From: a bacterium
GTDB lineage: Bacteria > Krumholzibacteriota > Krumholzibacteriia > Krumholzibacteriales > WJIX01
DNA length: 5,637 nucleotides
Direction: 5' to 3'
NCBI GenBank assembly: GCA_021160845.1
Contig: JAGHBT010000287.1
Coordinates: 1-5,637 of the forward strand
The notes under the pieces: model-generated
Database searches by the model: none
What the model was told of the DNA's origin: nothing
What the model saw: the letters and a program-made list of their open reading frames with translations, nothing else
Shown: piece by piece, positions 5,637 to 5,637 of the stretch
Numbering within the stretch: position 1 is the stretch's first letter
How the letters are laid out: every line of letters begins with the position of its first letter
Program-made: the position numbers and the translations under genes

Positions 5637-5637
5637 C

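Overview
This is bacterial accessory-type chromosome sequence, probably from an uncultured or environmental lineage. The gene families do not settle the taxon. The exported protein on the right belongs, by recollection of its conserved motifs, to a family frequent in Bacteroidota and related phyla. The LemA operon has a textbook sigma-70-type promoter. Base composition is strongly mosaic. Hand counts on sampled 60-base lines give about 33% G+C for positions 1-300 and mostly 45-70% inside the LemA/TPM operon (about 656-2826). They give 33-40% in the reverse-strand DUF2156 gene and 35-50% in the rightmost gene.

Layout, left to right. (1) Positions 3-362, plus strand: the C-terminal end of an FAD/NAD(P)-binding NADH:flavin oxidoreductase (2-enoate reductase / 2,4-dienoyl-CoA reductase type), cut by the window edge. 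(2) Positions 363-655: AT-rich spacer with no supportable gene, ending in a strong promoter (TTGACG, 17 bp, TATGCT) and a ribosome binding site. (3) Positions 656-2826, plus strand: a compact three-gene operon of LemA, an exported TPM-domain protein with a Gly/Ser-rich tail, and a polytopic TPM-domain protein. The gene junctions are a 23-base overlap and a 7-base gap. (4) Positions 2827-2924: convergent intergenic space. (5) Positions 2925-5637, minus strand, read right to left: the last 44 codons of a TPR-like protein, an exported protein of the family commonly labelled 'asparagine synthetase B', and a soluble DUF2156 protein resembling the MprF C-terminal catalytic domain, with a Lys-rich tail. 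The first two overlap at TTGA; the second and third are 94 bases apart.

The LemA and TPM proteins are repeatedly found together and are membrane-anchored. They probably act in one envelope-associated complex, but its biochemical role is not established. The reverse-strand genes combine an exported enzyme-like protein that may have a glutamine-amidotransferase-like fold with a cytoplasmic DUF2156 acyltransferase-like protein. A shared envelope-modification role is possible but is inference. No RNA gene, CRISPR array, insertion sequence or integrase was seen. The items most worth a second look are the composition island, the doubtful 'asparagine synthetase' identity with its possible Cys-His-Glu triad, and the basic extension of the DUF2156 protein.
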